Of a stretch of DNA of 64,000 nt, positions 44,933 to 56,384 are shown one piece after another. The notes beneath the pieces were generated by a model. That model was not told where the DNA came from and ran no database searches. It saw nothing but the letters and a program-made list of their open reading frames with translations. The position numbers and the translations under genes were made by a program. Position 1 is the first letter of the stretch. The number at the start of each line of letters is the position of its first letter. This stretch comes from Lactuca virosa. Taxonomy: Eukaryota > Streptophyta > Magnoliopsida > Asterales > Asteraceae. The stretch is taken from assembly GCA_928212115.1 (NCBI GenBank), contig CAKMRJ010005745.1, forward strand, positions 221,270,752 to 221,334,751, read 5' to 3'.

Positions 44933-46678
44933 TATCTACAAATATGTTGGGTAAAACATGGGTAGATGAATTAGATGATGTGTGATGAAATAAAAGTGAT
45001 GAGAGGTATCGATGTTTAAGATGATCTAGTCATCTAGCAGAGTATAGACAACGACCACAGACTATTTTAGATAATCCAGTGGAACGTTAGTAGACTTGTA
45101 ATCGGTACGTATGTTTGAACTATATGTTCATAAAGTGTTCTTGAACTATATGTTCATTAGGTGTTTTTGAACTATGTGTTCATCCATTAGTTCTTCTTTT
45201 TGACATTATTACGTGTCGGGGTACGGGAGCGTACGGGAGTACTTTATCAGTATTTTCCCTATACTTTTATTTGGAAGAGCTTTGGAGTCTTTGTTCTTTT
45301 ATGAAGTGATCGGACTAGCTTCATGAGTTAGTGATATAGATCATGAGTTAAATAGTGGGTGTGTGATGAAAGGTGAGTTGGATAGATGAGATGATCAGTG
45401 ATATAGATCATGAGTTGAGAGTGAGTGGTGAAATATGGGAAAAGCTTTTACCCAAATGTTGGCGTGAGTGGTGCAATATGAGAAAAGCCCTTACCCAACG
45501 TTGACCCCCGTCATTCAGCATAGTAGGGATGACAACCATGGACTGTTCTAGACGGTCTGCGGAACACTAGCAGGCTCGCAACCTGTAGGTGTTAATGGAC
45601 TTGAGTGTTCATTCGTTGTACTCTAAGACCCCCGTCATTCAGCAGAGTATGGATGACAACCATGGACTGTTTTGACGGTCTGTGAAACACTAGCAGGCTC
45701 GTAACCTGTAGGTGTTAATGGACTTAAGTGTTCATTCGTTGTACTCTATTCCCCTCATGAGTGCCTTTAGGGCAAGTAAGGCTGGGGAAAACCCCTTAAG
45801 TATGTTCATCAGCTGTATGGAAGACCCATTGACATGTATTGTGGGGGGAACTCCCGTGGGAAATACCGTCGATGAATAAGAGCTATGGACTTAATATTAG
45901 GAAAACCCATTGACATGTATTGCGGGGGGGGGGGGGGGAACTCCCGTGGGAAATACTGTCGATGAATAAGAGCTATGGACTAGCACATGGCGACGATGTG
46001 ACTTCGTGCCTATTTGACATAAATTGCTGAAGGAAAGCAATGTTGTCACCTTGTTGGTTGTTTTATGTTAGGATGTCTTGTTTGACATAACTTACTGAGG
46101 GAAAGCAATGTTGTCACCCCGATGTTTGTTTTATTTGACATAACTTGCTGAGGAACCCCCAAAGCAATGTTGTCACCCCTAGTGATAATCCTTAGGCTAG
46201 GTCCCTTATGATAGTTGTTTTAGGGACGTAAAGTGAGGATAATGGGAATGGGTAATTAGGGTTATTTTGGTTGATGAAATTAATAAACTTATTGTTGATT
46301 GAGAACTTAATAAGTTTATTATTTATTGTGGATTGAAAACCCTATATGCTCACCAGGCTCCCAAGCCTGACCCACTCAGTTTATTTGTATCACAGGTATC
46401 GATACGAAGTTGCTTTACACTGAGAGATTAAAAGAGAAGTAGATCACTAGTGTAAATGAATGTAAGTTTTGTTTATGCTTATGTTTTTGTATTGACAATG
46501 ACATCCCAATGGTTTAAGTGAATAAAATACATTTCTTCGGAAATGATTTGATAACATATTTATTATGTTTTTCTGGGAACAAATTCCGCAACACTTTTAA
46601 TCAAATGATTACTCTGAAATTATTTCAAAAGCATAAATTAAACCGGTCTTTTCTGGCCGTGAATTTGGGGATGTCACA
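43356..46678 (+). repeat. 5' LTR of the TTAGA element
   Basis: 3,323 bp. It contains a GC-rich block (44,160-44,470) just upstream of the TATA box CTATAAATAG (44,485-44,494), a TA tract (44,904-44,928), a duplicated segment of about 110 bp at 45,500-45,740 (CCCCCGTCATTCAGCA), and a second duplication at 45,825-45,970 with a 15-G run (45,924-45,938). Confidence 0.95.
44485..44494 (+). promoter_or_regulatory. LTR TATA box
   Basis: CTATAAATAG following a GC-rich block; expected promoter of the retrotransposon transcript. It is absent from the 3' LTR because that LTR lost this region. Confidence 0.7.
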
Positions 46679-46680
46679 GT

Positions 46681-46692
46681 TGGTATCAGAGC
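46681..46692 (+). other. Primer-binding site (Met-tRNA type)
   Basis: TGGTATCAGAGC two bases after the 5' LTR, the usual plant initiator-Met tRNA-complementary primer site. Confidence 0.9.
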
Positions 46693-47786
46693 ATTAGTTT
46701 AAGCGAACTAAGAGATTGTAGGATTTCTAGACTTAAACTTAGAATGCTAAGTGATGATTGTGAGATGAGTGTCTGCCATATTTTAGACACGAGCACTAGT
46801 TTCTTTTAGGAAAGATGCCTAAAATACTTTTATGTGCTAAATGATATATGTTTGTCATATATGCTATTATTTGTTCGGATCCATGGTCTGTTGCCGACCG
46901 GATCTGGAAATCTTATGTGTGTAGGATTCTAAGCGTATGATTACGAGATTAGAACTAACATGTAAACGTTTCGAAGTGATAAGGAGATTTATACGTTTAT
47001 CGTAAATAAAGCTTTCCTATCTTAAATTCTCGCCCAGTACACCGAACGTCTGCTTGGGTGTACAAAACGTTATGGTAAAGACTCGTAGAGAATTGAATAG
47101 ATGGAGGAAATGAAAAGCTTATGATAGTGAATGATACCTATCAGATGATATCATAAGAGTGGTATCTTGCCTTTAGAATATGTCTAATAAAATAACGGAA
47201 CGTTTAGAGGGGTACGGTACGTCTGAAGTATGCCTTCGATTGGCAGGATGATGGAATGGTTGGTGTAATTCTTGAAGTTGTTCCATCGTCTGGAATTTCC
47301 ATCACCAACCAAGTTGAAGTAGAATTGATGACTGAAGATACGCATGGAAGAAGTCCTAGTAGAGTCTAGGAAAATTTTATGATTAATTGGACACATTCGT
47401 ATGTGTTAAATTGTTTTGTGATTTTAGGATTTGGGGACTGCGAGACAGTACTTGGGACGAGTATGAGTAGGTGTGAATAGTAGTAGAGATCTATACTACT
47501 GGAAGCATGGGACTCACACTTGGATCAGGGAAAGTCACAAGGTTACCAAGGAACTCATAATTGATTCCGTCTTATTCTAGTCTGTCGTTACCATCGTTTC
47601 GGTAATGACTAAGAAGATGATTGTTATTCCGACCCTAGTGGTCATATCAAATTGAGTCCGACTACGATGAGTTTGTTACGTGGTTCAGAGAACCAAGTTC
47701 GATGTAGTAGTTGACTTAAGTCAAATCGAAGTAAAGGATGATCAACGCGATTTAATAGAAGTATCGCGTTCATTGTTAAAGAAGTT
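46693..47786 (+). other. Retrotransposon leader and residual internal sequence
   Basis: No reading frame of gag or protease is recognisable. The stretch at 47,490-47,560 (CTACTGGAAGCATGGGACTC) resembles 43,139-43,170 of the host element, suggesting related 5' untranslated regions. Confidence 0.5.
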
Positions 47787-49578
47787 GGGTTAGGTTGTAT
47801 TCTGACCCAAATGGGATGAAGTGATAGCGTATGCATTGAGGCAATTGAAGGAGCATGAAAAGAACTACCCCACTCATGATCGGGAGTTAGCAGTGGTAGT
47901 ATTCGCCTTAAAGATAGGGAGGCACTATCTTTATGGTACTAAATGCAAACTTTTCACTGATTATAAGAGTCTTCAATATCTCTTTAATCAGAAGGAATTG
48001 AACATGAGGCAACGGCGCTGGCTAGAATTACTCAAGGACTACGACTGTGAGATACTTTACCACCCTGGTAAAGCAAATGTTGTTGCTTATGCTCTCAGTC
48101 GGAAGGTAAGTCTTGAAAACAAAAGGCCAAGAGCGTTGAGAATTAAAGTTGTCTTGACAATTGTGGAAAGTATAAAGAAAGCTCAAGAGGAAGCTTTAGA
48201 GAAAAATGACCGAAAGAAAGAACGTTTGGGATAAAACGTTGGTGTTTGATACAAACGGTCAAGGACTGAAGGTATTCAAAGATAGGATTTGGGTATCTAA
48301 GACGGGAGGAGTAAGAGGTCTTCTGATGGAAGAAGCTCACAAGACCATGTACTCTATTCATCCCGGCAGTACGAAAATGTATAGGGATCTAAAACCCTAT
48401 TACTGGTAGCCGACGATGAAGCTCGATGTTGCTAAAGTATGTGGGCGAGTGTGTAACATGTGCTAGGGTTAAGGCACAACATCAGAAACCGTATGGGAGT
48501 TTAGAACCTTTGCCTGTACCCATGGGTAAATGGGAAGATATCACATGGATTTTGTGACTAAACTGCCCAGAACAAGGAACGGTCACGACATGATTTGGGT
48601 GGTCGTTGATCGCTTCACTAAGAGTACGCATTTCATAGTAGCCAACGAGAAACGGTCTATGGATAAACTTGTGAATTCTTATGTGAAAGAAAGTGTGAGG
48701 CTTCACGGTGTTTCGTTAACGATTGTATCCGATCGTGACAGCCGTTTTACCTCAAGGTTTTGGAGGAGTCTATAAGAGGAATTGGGTACCAAGTGTGTTT
48801 GAATACAGCTTACCATCCACAAACCGATGGTAAGAGCGAACGAACAATTCAAACATTGGAGGATATGCTGAGAGCATGTACCCTGGAATTCCAAGGTAAC
48901 TGGGGTAAACACTTACCTCTAGTAGAATTTTCCTATAGTAATAGTTTCCACTCAAGCATCAAGATGGCACCTTATCATGCTTTGTATGGGGAAAAGTGTC
49001 GAATGCTGTCATGTTGACTAGAAGCTGGGAAAAGCAGTTTATGGGACTTGAAATAGTCCATGAGACTGCTGAAAAGTTCAAAGTGATTAGGGAAAGGATG
49101 TTAGCTGCTCAAAAGAGCTATGTTGACAAGAAAAGATAACCGATATCATTCAAAGTTGGAGATTCAGTTTTACTTAAAGTCTCGACGTGGAAGGGACTTA
49201 TAGGATTTGGTAGAAGGGGAAAGTTGAGTCCAAGGTTTATTGGACCATTTAAAGTTCTTCAGAGGATTGGGAATCAAGCTTACGAGCTAGAATTACCGGA
49301 AGAACTGGAGGGTATTCATAATACCTTTTATGTGTGTTATTTGAGAAAATTTACGGAGATGTTCCCGACATGATTCCCATTTCTGAATTAAGGTTGGATG
49401 AAAACAAGAGGTTGATTGAAGAACCTGAGGCAATCGTTGACCGTAAGACTAAGAAGTTGTGACACAAAGTGGTCGATTTAGTGCTTGTGCATTGGAAACA
49501 TACGAATGGGCCAAATCTCAACTAGGAAACGGAGAGTGACATGATGAGTCGCTACCGTATTTGTTTGCTGATATGTGA
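47787..49578 (+). pseudogene. Gypsy RNase H-integrase remnant
   Basis: RNase H begins GLGCILTQMG, then YALRQLKEHEKNYPTHDREL, with LFTDYKSLQYLFNQKELNMR and YHPGKANVVAYALSR. The integrase zinc-binding part follows (HKTMYSIHPGSTKMYRDLKP, then spaced cysteines near 48,450-48,470). The core shows VVVDRFTKSTHF, IVSDRDSRFTSRFW and GKSERTIQTLE, giving the D, D and E residues. The C-terminal part has several shifts and ends MSRYPYLFADM-like at TGA 49,578. Stops and frame changes (for example after KPYYW and near 48,773) make it non-functional. RT and everything before it are missing. Confidence 0.88.
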
Positions 49579-49599
49579 TTCCGGGGACGGAATCATTCT

Positions 49600-49611
49600 A
49601 AGGGGGAGAGA
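49600..49611 (+). other. Polypurine tract
   Basis: Purine run AAGGGGGAGAGA directly before the 3' LTR, the plus-strand primer of reverse transcription. Confidence 0.85.
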
Positions 49612-49613
49612 CT

Positions 49614-51441
49614 TGTAACGCCCGTGTTTCTAGTCTAGGCATTAATATTGGCATAATGGTCTAGGTTAACCTTTGTAACTCATTTAGAAGAAATGAAAAG
49701 GAATTATGTGAATTTTATGTGAATTATGTCTTCTATGCTTAATTATCAGGGTTTAATTAATTAAGAATAAAAATTAGCGTCAAAATTAAATATTAGATAA
49801 AGCCGATATATATTAAGAAACTTGCAGTGGGCGTGACAAGGATTACGGATATATAAAGAATGCCGAAATCCGAGTTATAACGAAGAAGTTATGACCTGTC
49901 GAAGTTTCACGATAAACCGGCACGGTGCCGAATGTCGTAAAAAGTGAGTTTTTGATAAACTACTTTTTAGCCTTAGTGATCTAAACGAAACTCGTAGTGT
50001 TCGTTAAACCGAGAGTATGTGTAAAAAGAACGCCCAAATCTGACTTCGTATAAAGAAGTTATGATTTTTCGAAATTTCAGCTTAACAGTAGACAGCTAAA
50101 AACTCGAAATTTCAGCTTAGCAGTAGACAGCTTTGGAGTCTTTGTTCTTTTATGAAGTGATCGAACTAGCTTCATGAGTTAGTGATATAGATCATGAGTT
50201 AAATAGTGGGTGTGTGATGAAAGGTGAGTTGGATAGATGAGATGATCAGTGATATAGATCATGAGTTGAGAGTGAGTGGTGAAATATGGGAAAAGCTTTT
50301 ACCCAAATGTTGGCGTGAGTGGTGCAATATGAGAAAAGCCCTTACCCAACGTTGACCCCCGTCATTCAGCAGAGTAGGGATGACAACCATGGACTGTTCT
50401 AGACGGTCTGCGGAACACTAGCAGGCTCGCAACCTGTAGGTGTTAATGGACTTGAGTGTTCATTAGTTGTACTCTAAGACCCCCGTCATTCAGCAGAGTA
50501 TGGATGACAACCATGGACTGTTTTGACGGTCTGTGAAACACTAGCAGGCTCGTAACCTGTAGGTGTTAATGGACTTAAGTGTTCATTCGTTGTACTCTAT
50601 TCCCCTCATGAGTGCCTTTAGGGCAAGTAAGGCTGGGGAAAACCCCTTAAGTATGTTCATCAGCTGTATGGAAGACCCATTGACATGTATTGTGGGGGGA
50701 ACTCCCGTGGGAAATACCGTCGATGAATAAGAGCTATGGACTAGCACATGGCGACGATGTGACTTCGTGCCTATTTGACATAAATTGCTGAAGGAAAGCA
50801 ATGTTGTCACCTTGTTGGTTGTTTTATGTTAGGATGTCTTGTTTGACATAACTTGCTGAGGGAAAGCAATGTTGTCACCCCGATGTTTGTTTTATTTGAC
50901 ATAACTTGCTGAGGAACCCCCAAAGCAATGTTGTCACCCCTAGTGATAATCCTTAGGCTAGGTCCCTTATGATAGTTGTTTTAGGGACGTAAAGTGAGGA
51001 TAATGGGAATGGGTAATTAGGGTTATTTTGGTTGATGAAATTAATAAACTTATTGTTGATTGAGAACTTAATAAGTTTATTATTTATTGTGGATTGAAAA
51101 CCCTATATGCTCACCAGGCTCCCAAGCCTGACCCACTCAGTTTATTTGTATCACACAGGTATCGATACGAAGTTGCTTTACACTGAGAGATTAAAAGAGA
51201 AGTAGATCACTAGTGTAAATGAATGTAAGTTTTGTTTATGCTTATGTTTTTGTATTGACAATGACATCCCAATGGTTTAAGTGAATAAAATACATTTCTT
51301 CGGAAATGATTTGATAACATATTTATTATGTTTTTCTGGGAACAAATTCCGCAACACTTTTAATCAAATGATTACTCTGAAATTATTTCAAAAGCATAAA
51401 TTAAACCGGTCTTTTCTGGCCGTGAATTTGGGGATGTCACA
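49614..51441 (+). repeat. 3' LTR of the TTAGA element, internally deleted
   Basis: 1,828 bp. It matches the 5' LTR at both ends but lacks sequence equivalent to about 43,852-45,277, including the TATA box. The deletion joint carries an extra copy of CGAAATTTCAGCTTAGCAGT and following bases (50,105-50,132), duplicating 50,070-50,097. Confidence 0.95.
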
Positions 51442-52549
51442 TTAGATGCGGGAGTTCATTTCATCAGAGATTACCTGTAATATTCTTGAGCAGACTCCTG
51501 TGATCTTCAGTACGATCATGGAGGGTATCATGGAGATTCTGGATGAGCGCTTGGGTGCTTTTTGTTCTAAGATGGTGGCAATGATGGGAGCTCTCACTTT
51601 GACTTTGCATGAGTTCCGGTCACGCGGGGCTCTGGAGTTATTCAGAAGGAAGGACTCGATTGAGAGCAGACGTTGGTTATCGAATGTCATGAATGCCTTC
51701 CGTACTAGTTGTTGCCCCGCGGGGGGGAGGTCAGACTTGCTTCATGAATTCTGAAAGACAGAGCTCGAGATTGGTGGGAGGAGGTTGCACACGCCTTAGG
51801 AGGCAAGGCAGTTGATTCGATGACTTGGGAGGATTTCGTGACGAGGTTTTGGGCTGAGTTTGCACTTATGATTGAGGTCCAACAGTTGGCGAGGGAGTTT
51901 CAGGACCTTCGCCAGACTACTGAGACGGTGGCAGAGATCACCACTATGTTCTGTGAGAGGGTTGTATTGGTTCCGCAGTACGTGGAGGGCGAGGAGATGA
52001 AGAAGGAAAAATACTACGAGATGTTGAGGACCGAAATTAGACAGTTTATGAGCATATCCAGTTGCAAGAAACTGGATGATATGGTGGTGCGAGCTAAAGT
52101 GAGGGAGATTGATCTGGAGATGGAGAAGAAGAGGAAGTTAGATTAGGTTCAGGGTTCTAAGAATTGGGGAAAGAGGCCCAAGGTTTTTGATTTGAGATCG
52201 AGGGGCCAGTAGGGTCGGGGCCGCTATGGCAAGTGCGAAAAGACGCACGAGGGAGATTGCAGGGGAGGTGGTTCAGGCTGCTAGAAATGTGGCAACACTG
52301 GGCACTTTAGTCGGGATTGCATAGCCACCACCTAGGGACCGAGTCTGATTTGCTTTCATTGTAATCAGAGGGGCCAAAAAAAGGTCGATTGTCCAATTTT
52401 AGTAGCGGAAAGGCTAGTTGCAGCACCCGCTCCGGCGACCTTGAGGATCATGCATAGCCGCCAAGGCAAGGCAGAGGCACCTGTTGTGAGGAGCATGGAA
52501 TTTTAGCTGACAGCGGAGGAGGCTCGTGCAACACCAGAAGTGGTGACGG
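51442..52549 (+). pseudogene. Host Gypsy gag, main part
   Basis: Coding continues MREFISSEITCNILEQTPVI, then a capsid-like region (ARDWWEEVAHALGG, MTWEDFVTRFWAEFALMIEV, LAREFQDLRQTTETVAEIT), then zinc knuckles: CXKCGNTGHFSRDC with the codon before KCG changed to a stop, and CFHCNQRGQKKVDC. A G-run near 51,720 shifts the frame and several TAGs interrupt. Cut at 52,549 by the GACGG solo LTR. Confidence 0.82.
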
Positions 52550-54332
52550 TGTAACACTGTAAATTTTCAAATAATTTTTTCCTTTTTAAAATCACATAAA
52601 CTCAATATCACTTTTCCCAAAAACCACAAAATGCACCAGTTGTCAAAACTCAAGTCAACAATGTTTGATAAAATCCTAGAATCCTCAAAATCATGATCTC
52701 TAACTGGTGTGTACAATCAAGTCGGCGCCTTCCCGCAATCCTGAAAAGTACTTGAAACGCATATCACACAACACGGTAAGCACGAAGCTTAGTGAGTTCC
52801 CCAAAATACCACATACACAATAGTAAGCCTCTCATGGCTATAACTCAGCATGGACCCTCCGGTCCCATGCGCCTTGGTGAGGACCCTCCGGTCTCACGGC
52901 TCGGTGTGGACCCTCTGATCATGTGTCTCAGTGAAGACCCTTCGGTCTCACAACTCGGGTTGGACCCTCCGATCCTAACTCAGTAAAGCACAGAATAATA
53001 TAGCATATATCACAAAGAAAAAATGCATAATATAACATAACTCAGACCCTCTGGTCGATAGCTCAAATAAGACCCTCTGGCCACTCAATATCACCACTCG
53101 GGTAAGTATAGTGAGAAGACTCACCTCGCGGAGTAAAGTAATATATCCCACACTCGAACTGCTGGTCTAGATTCCACCTACACATATCACAATCATCTCT
53201 TCTTAACAATTATAAAAAACGTTAAGCTAACTCCTCTACTAAATCTCCAAAAAGGGTGAAAGACCATTTTTCCCCTCCATACTCTCCAAATTCCACAACT
53301 TGACCCAACCCTAAAAGTCAACGAAAGTCAACAGTCCATGTTGACTCAACTCGTCGAGTGCAGCTCATGAACTCATTGAGTCCTCAGTACCCAGAAATCA
53401 CGAAAACCCGAGTCAACTCGCCGAGTTGCTAGCCAACTCGTCGAGTCCATGAAGATCGGGGAAACCCTAACCACTCGTCGAGTTGTCTCATCAACTCGTC
53501 GACTTCACTCTGAAACCAGAAACAGGAAAACCCAACTCAACTCGTCGAGTTGGATGCCCAAGTCGTCGAGTTCCTCAGCCCCTTTCTCATTACACTCATT
53601 CCGGTCGATTCTAATGCTTCAAACTGCAGATCCAACCTCCTAGGATGGAGTTACCACATAAAGTTGCTAACTTTACGATCATGTAAGACCTCCTAAGGCT
53701 AAATCACCCAAAACTAAGCTGAAGAAGGGATTTAGGACATGAAGACAGGTCAAAGCTTCATAAAGCTTGAAACTTTATGTACATGGGACCTAGCGATGTC
53801 CAGATCTGAAACTCATACCCTCTGGGCAAGCTTAACTCGAGAATGGCCCTCATTTTGCAACAAAAAGCCCATAAACTCACATAAGAAGATATCTAAGGAA
53901 TGGAAAGCCAAGGTAGAGACTTTTTACCTCCCACTGGATGCCAACACGATGTAGATGCTGGATCTACAAGCTTTCCCTCGTTCTAAGCCTCTAGGTCCTC
54001 AAGCCTCCTCAAGGAATGCTCCAAAAACACACTTTTGGCCTCACACACACACTTAGCTTGCTAGGGTTACTCTATGGAGATGGAAGGTGGTAAGGGAGGC
54101 GGGGTAATGTACTTAAGGTCCTTTAAATAGGTTGCACATCTGAGAAATTAGGGTTTCATCACACAGCCTCAACTCGTCGAGTCCATCCCTCCAACTCGAC
54201 GAGTAGGCTTCCTAACCCACGCGTCCTGATCAACTCCTACATAACGAGTTGGGGCAAACCAACTCGTCGAGTAGGCCCTTCAATTTGCACTAAATCCTCA
54301 AGTTTCCACATCCAGGAAATCGGGGTGTTACA
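52550..54332 (-). mobile_element. Solo LTR with TSD GACGG
   Basis: 1,783 bp bounded by TGTAACACTG and GGTGTTACA, with GACGG on both sides (52,545-52,549 and 54,333-54,337). No coding sequence or second LTR, so it is a solo LTR. Read on the minus strand it starts TGTAACACCCCGATTTCC and has TATTTAAA-type sequence near 54,120-54,130, so that orientation is preferred. It contains repeats of GACCCTCYGGTC (52,850-53,090) and of AACTCGTCGAGT (53,345-53,575, 54,170-54,275). Confidence 0.92.
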
Positions 54333-54407
54333 GACGGGTATGTATCTTCTCTTTATCTGTTTATTATGTTGATTTTCCTGCTTATATTTGTTTTTGCTTT
54401 TAGGGTC

Positions 54408-56384
54408 ATTCCTGGTGAACGGTATCGCTGCTTTGGTTTTGTTTGATTCGGAGGCCACCTGATCCTTTGTATCTCTTGCACTCAGCAACAGGTTTGTCGA
54501 TGCTCTGGGAGAGTTGGATTATCCACTACAGGTTGAGATTGCTGATGACCTCCCCGTGCGGGTATCGAAGGTCCATTGTGGTTGTGTATTGGAGTTTTTC
54601 AGTGAGTATTACCCAAATGATTTGGTTCCCATTCCTCTGCGTGAGAGCAAGGTCATTGTAGGGATGGATTTGGTTAAGCCCCAATAGGGAAATGATTGAC
54701 TGCGAGCATCAGTTAGTATGTATTCGGACCCCAAGTGGGGGAGAGTTAGTGATCCAGAGAGAGGGTGTTTAGCATGGGCCGACTCTCTATTCAGCGGCCA
54801 GGGCCAGGAGATATCTTCAGCAGGGTTGTTCTGGGTTTGTGGCTTATGTGGTGGATAGTCGGGAGAAGGGTAAGATGTTGGTGGGTGATGTACTGATTGT
54901 TCGGTAATACCCGGATGTGTTCCCGGAAGATTTCCCGGGAGTGTCACCGGAGAGGCAGGCGGAATTTCGGATTGATTTGGTTCCAAGTGCGGCTCCGATA
55001 GCCAAAGCACATTGTCGGTTAGCACCTCTGGAGATACAAGAGTTGTCTAAACAGCTACAAGAGTTTTTTGACAAGGGATTTATCCGGCCGGGTAGTTCAC
55101 CATGGGGAGCTCCGATTTTGTTTGTGAAGAAGAAGGATAGGTCAGATCGGATGTGTATTGACTATCGGGAACTGAATAAGCTAACGGTGAAGAATCGTTA
55201 TCCACTCCCGAGGATTGACGATTTATTTGACCAGCTTCAGGGTGCATCTTGGTTTTCCAAGATTGATCTGCGTTATCATTAGATGAGGTTCAGAGAGGAG
55301 GATATGCAGAAGATGGCCTTCTGGACTCGATATGGTCATTACAAGTTTGTGGTGATGCCCTTCGGGCTCACCAATGCTCCAACCACATTCATAAATCTCA
55401 TGAATCACGTATGCATGCCTATGTTGGATCAGTTTGTGATTTTGTTTATTGATGACATCCTGGTATATTCCAAGATCCAGTAATAGCATAATGAGCATTT
55501 GAGGGAGGTATTGGAGACTCTAAGGAGGGAAAGATTGTATGCGAAGTTCTCCAAGTGTGAGTTCTGGTTGCACGAGGTGCAGTTTTTGGGGCACCTTGTC
55601 AACTAGAATGGTATTCTGGTCTATCTAGCCAAGGTCGAGGCAGTGATGAGGTGGGAAGTTCCGAAGTCTCCATCTGAGATTTAGAGTTTCCTTGGATTGG
55701 TGGGTAACTATCGGAGATTCATTCAGGATTTCTCCAAGATCGCGGTTCCTTTGACCCGGTTGACGAAGAAGATCGTCACGTTTCGTTGGGGGCCTAAGCA
55801 ACAGGAAACGTTTGAGACTCTGAGGCGAAGATTGTGTGAGGCGCTGATTCTGACCCTGCTGGAGGGTGCTAAGGATTTTTTATTGTACTGCGATGCATTA
55901 ATCACGAGTTGGGGTGCAGTGTTGATGTAGAGGGGTCATGTGATTGCTTACGCTTCAATGCACCTATAGGCTCACGAGGGGAATTATCGTACGTATGATT
56001 TAGAGTTGGTGGTGGTGATGGTCGCCATCATGATTTGGCGACATTACCTTTATGGGGTCCGTTGTACCATCTACATTGATCACAAGCGTCTGAGGTATCT
56101 GATGGATCAACCAAATTTGAATATGAGGCATCATAGATGGTTGGATGTGGTGAAGGATTATGATTATGAGATGTTTTATCACCCGGAGAAGGCCAACGTG
56201 GTGGCCGATGCTCTCAACCACAAGGCGGTTGCTGCCTCGATCAAGGATGTGTGTTTGAGAATAACAATGATTTCCCCACTCTTAGAGAAGATTCGAGTGG
56301 CTCAGATCGATTTTATGAAGTAAGAACACCAGAAGAGTGAGCACATAGTGGATCAGGTGACTTCCTTTGATTACGATAGCCGAG
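54408..56384 (+). pseudogene. Host Gypsy protease, reverse transcriptase and RNase H
   Basis: The protease remnant shows VLFDSEAT where the active site is normally DSGAT, followed by a stop. RT from 54,917 is mostly open: RPGSSPWGAPILFVKKKD, RMCIDYRELNKLTVKNRYPL, WFSKIDLRYH then a stop, FVVMPFGLTNAP, and the catalytic FIDDILVYSK. RNase H follows, with IDHKRLRYLMDQPNLNMRHH and YHPEKANVVADALNHKA. At least six TAG/TGA codons interrupt it, many as CAG-to-TAG or CGA-to-TGA type changes. It ends where the CCGAG insertion begins. Confidence 0.9.

Larger units (their letters stand above)
43356..51441 (+). mobile_element. Complete but internally deleted Ty3/Gypsy element, TSD TTAGA
   Basis: An 8,086 bp LTR retrotransposon flanked by TTAGA (43,351-43,355 and 51,442-51,446). 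The 5' LTR is 43,356-46,678 and the 3' LTR 49,614-51,441; both start TGTAACGCCC and end GATGTCACA. The PBS TGGTATCAGAGC (46,681-46,692) matches initiator-methionine tRNA priming, and a purine tract AAGGGGGAGAGA precedes the 3' LTR. The 2.9 kb interior keeps only RNase H and integrase, so gag, protease and RT were deleted. The LTRs differ in length by 1.5 kb, mainly from one deletion in the 3' LTR. Confidence 0.95.

Noticed and set aside
52792..52986. 64-codon frame with repeated short motif
   Set aside because: Product of the GACCCTCYGGTC repeats in the solo LTR.
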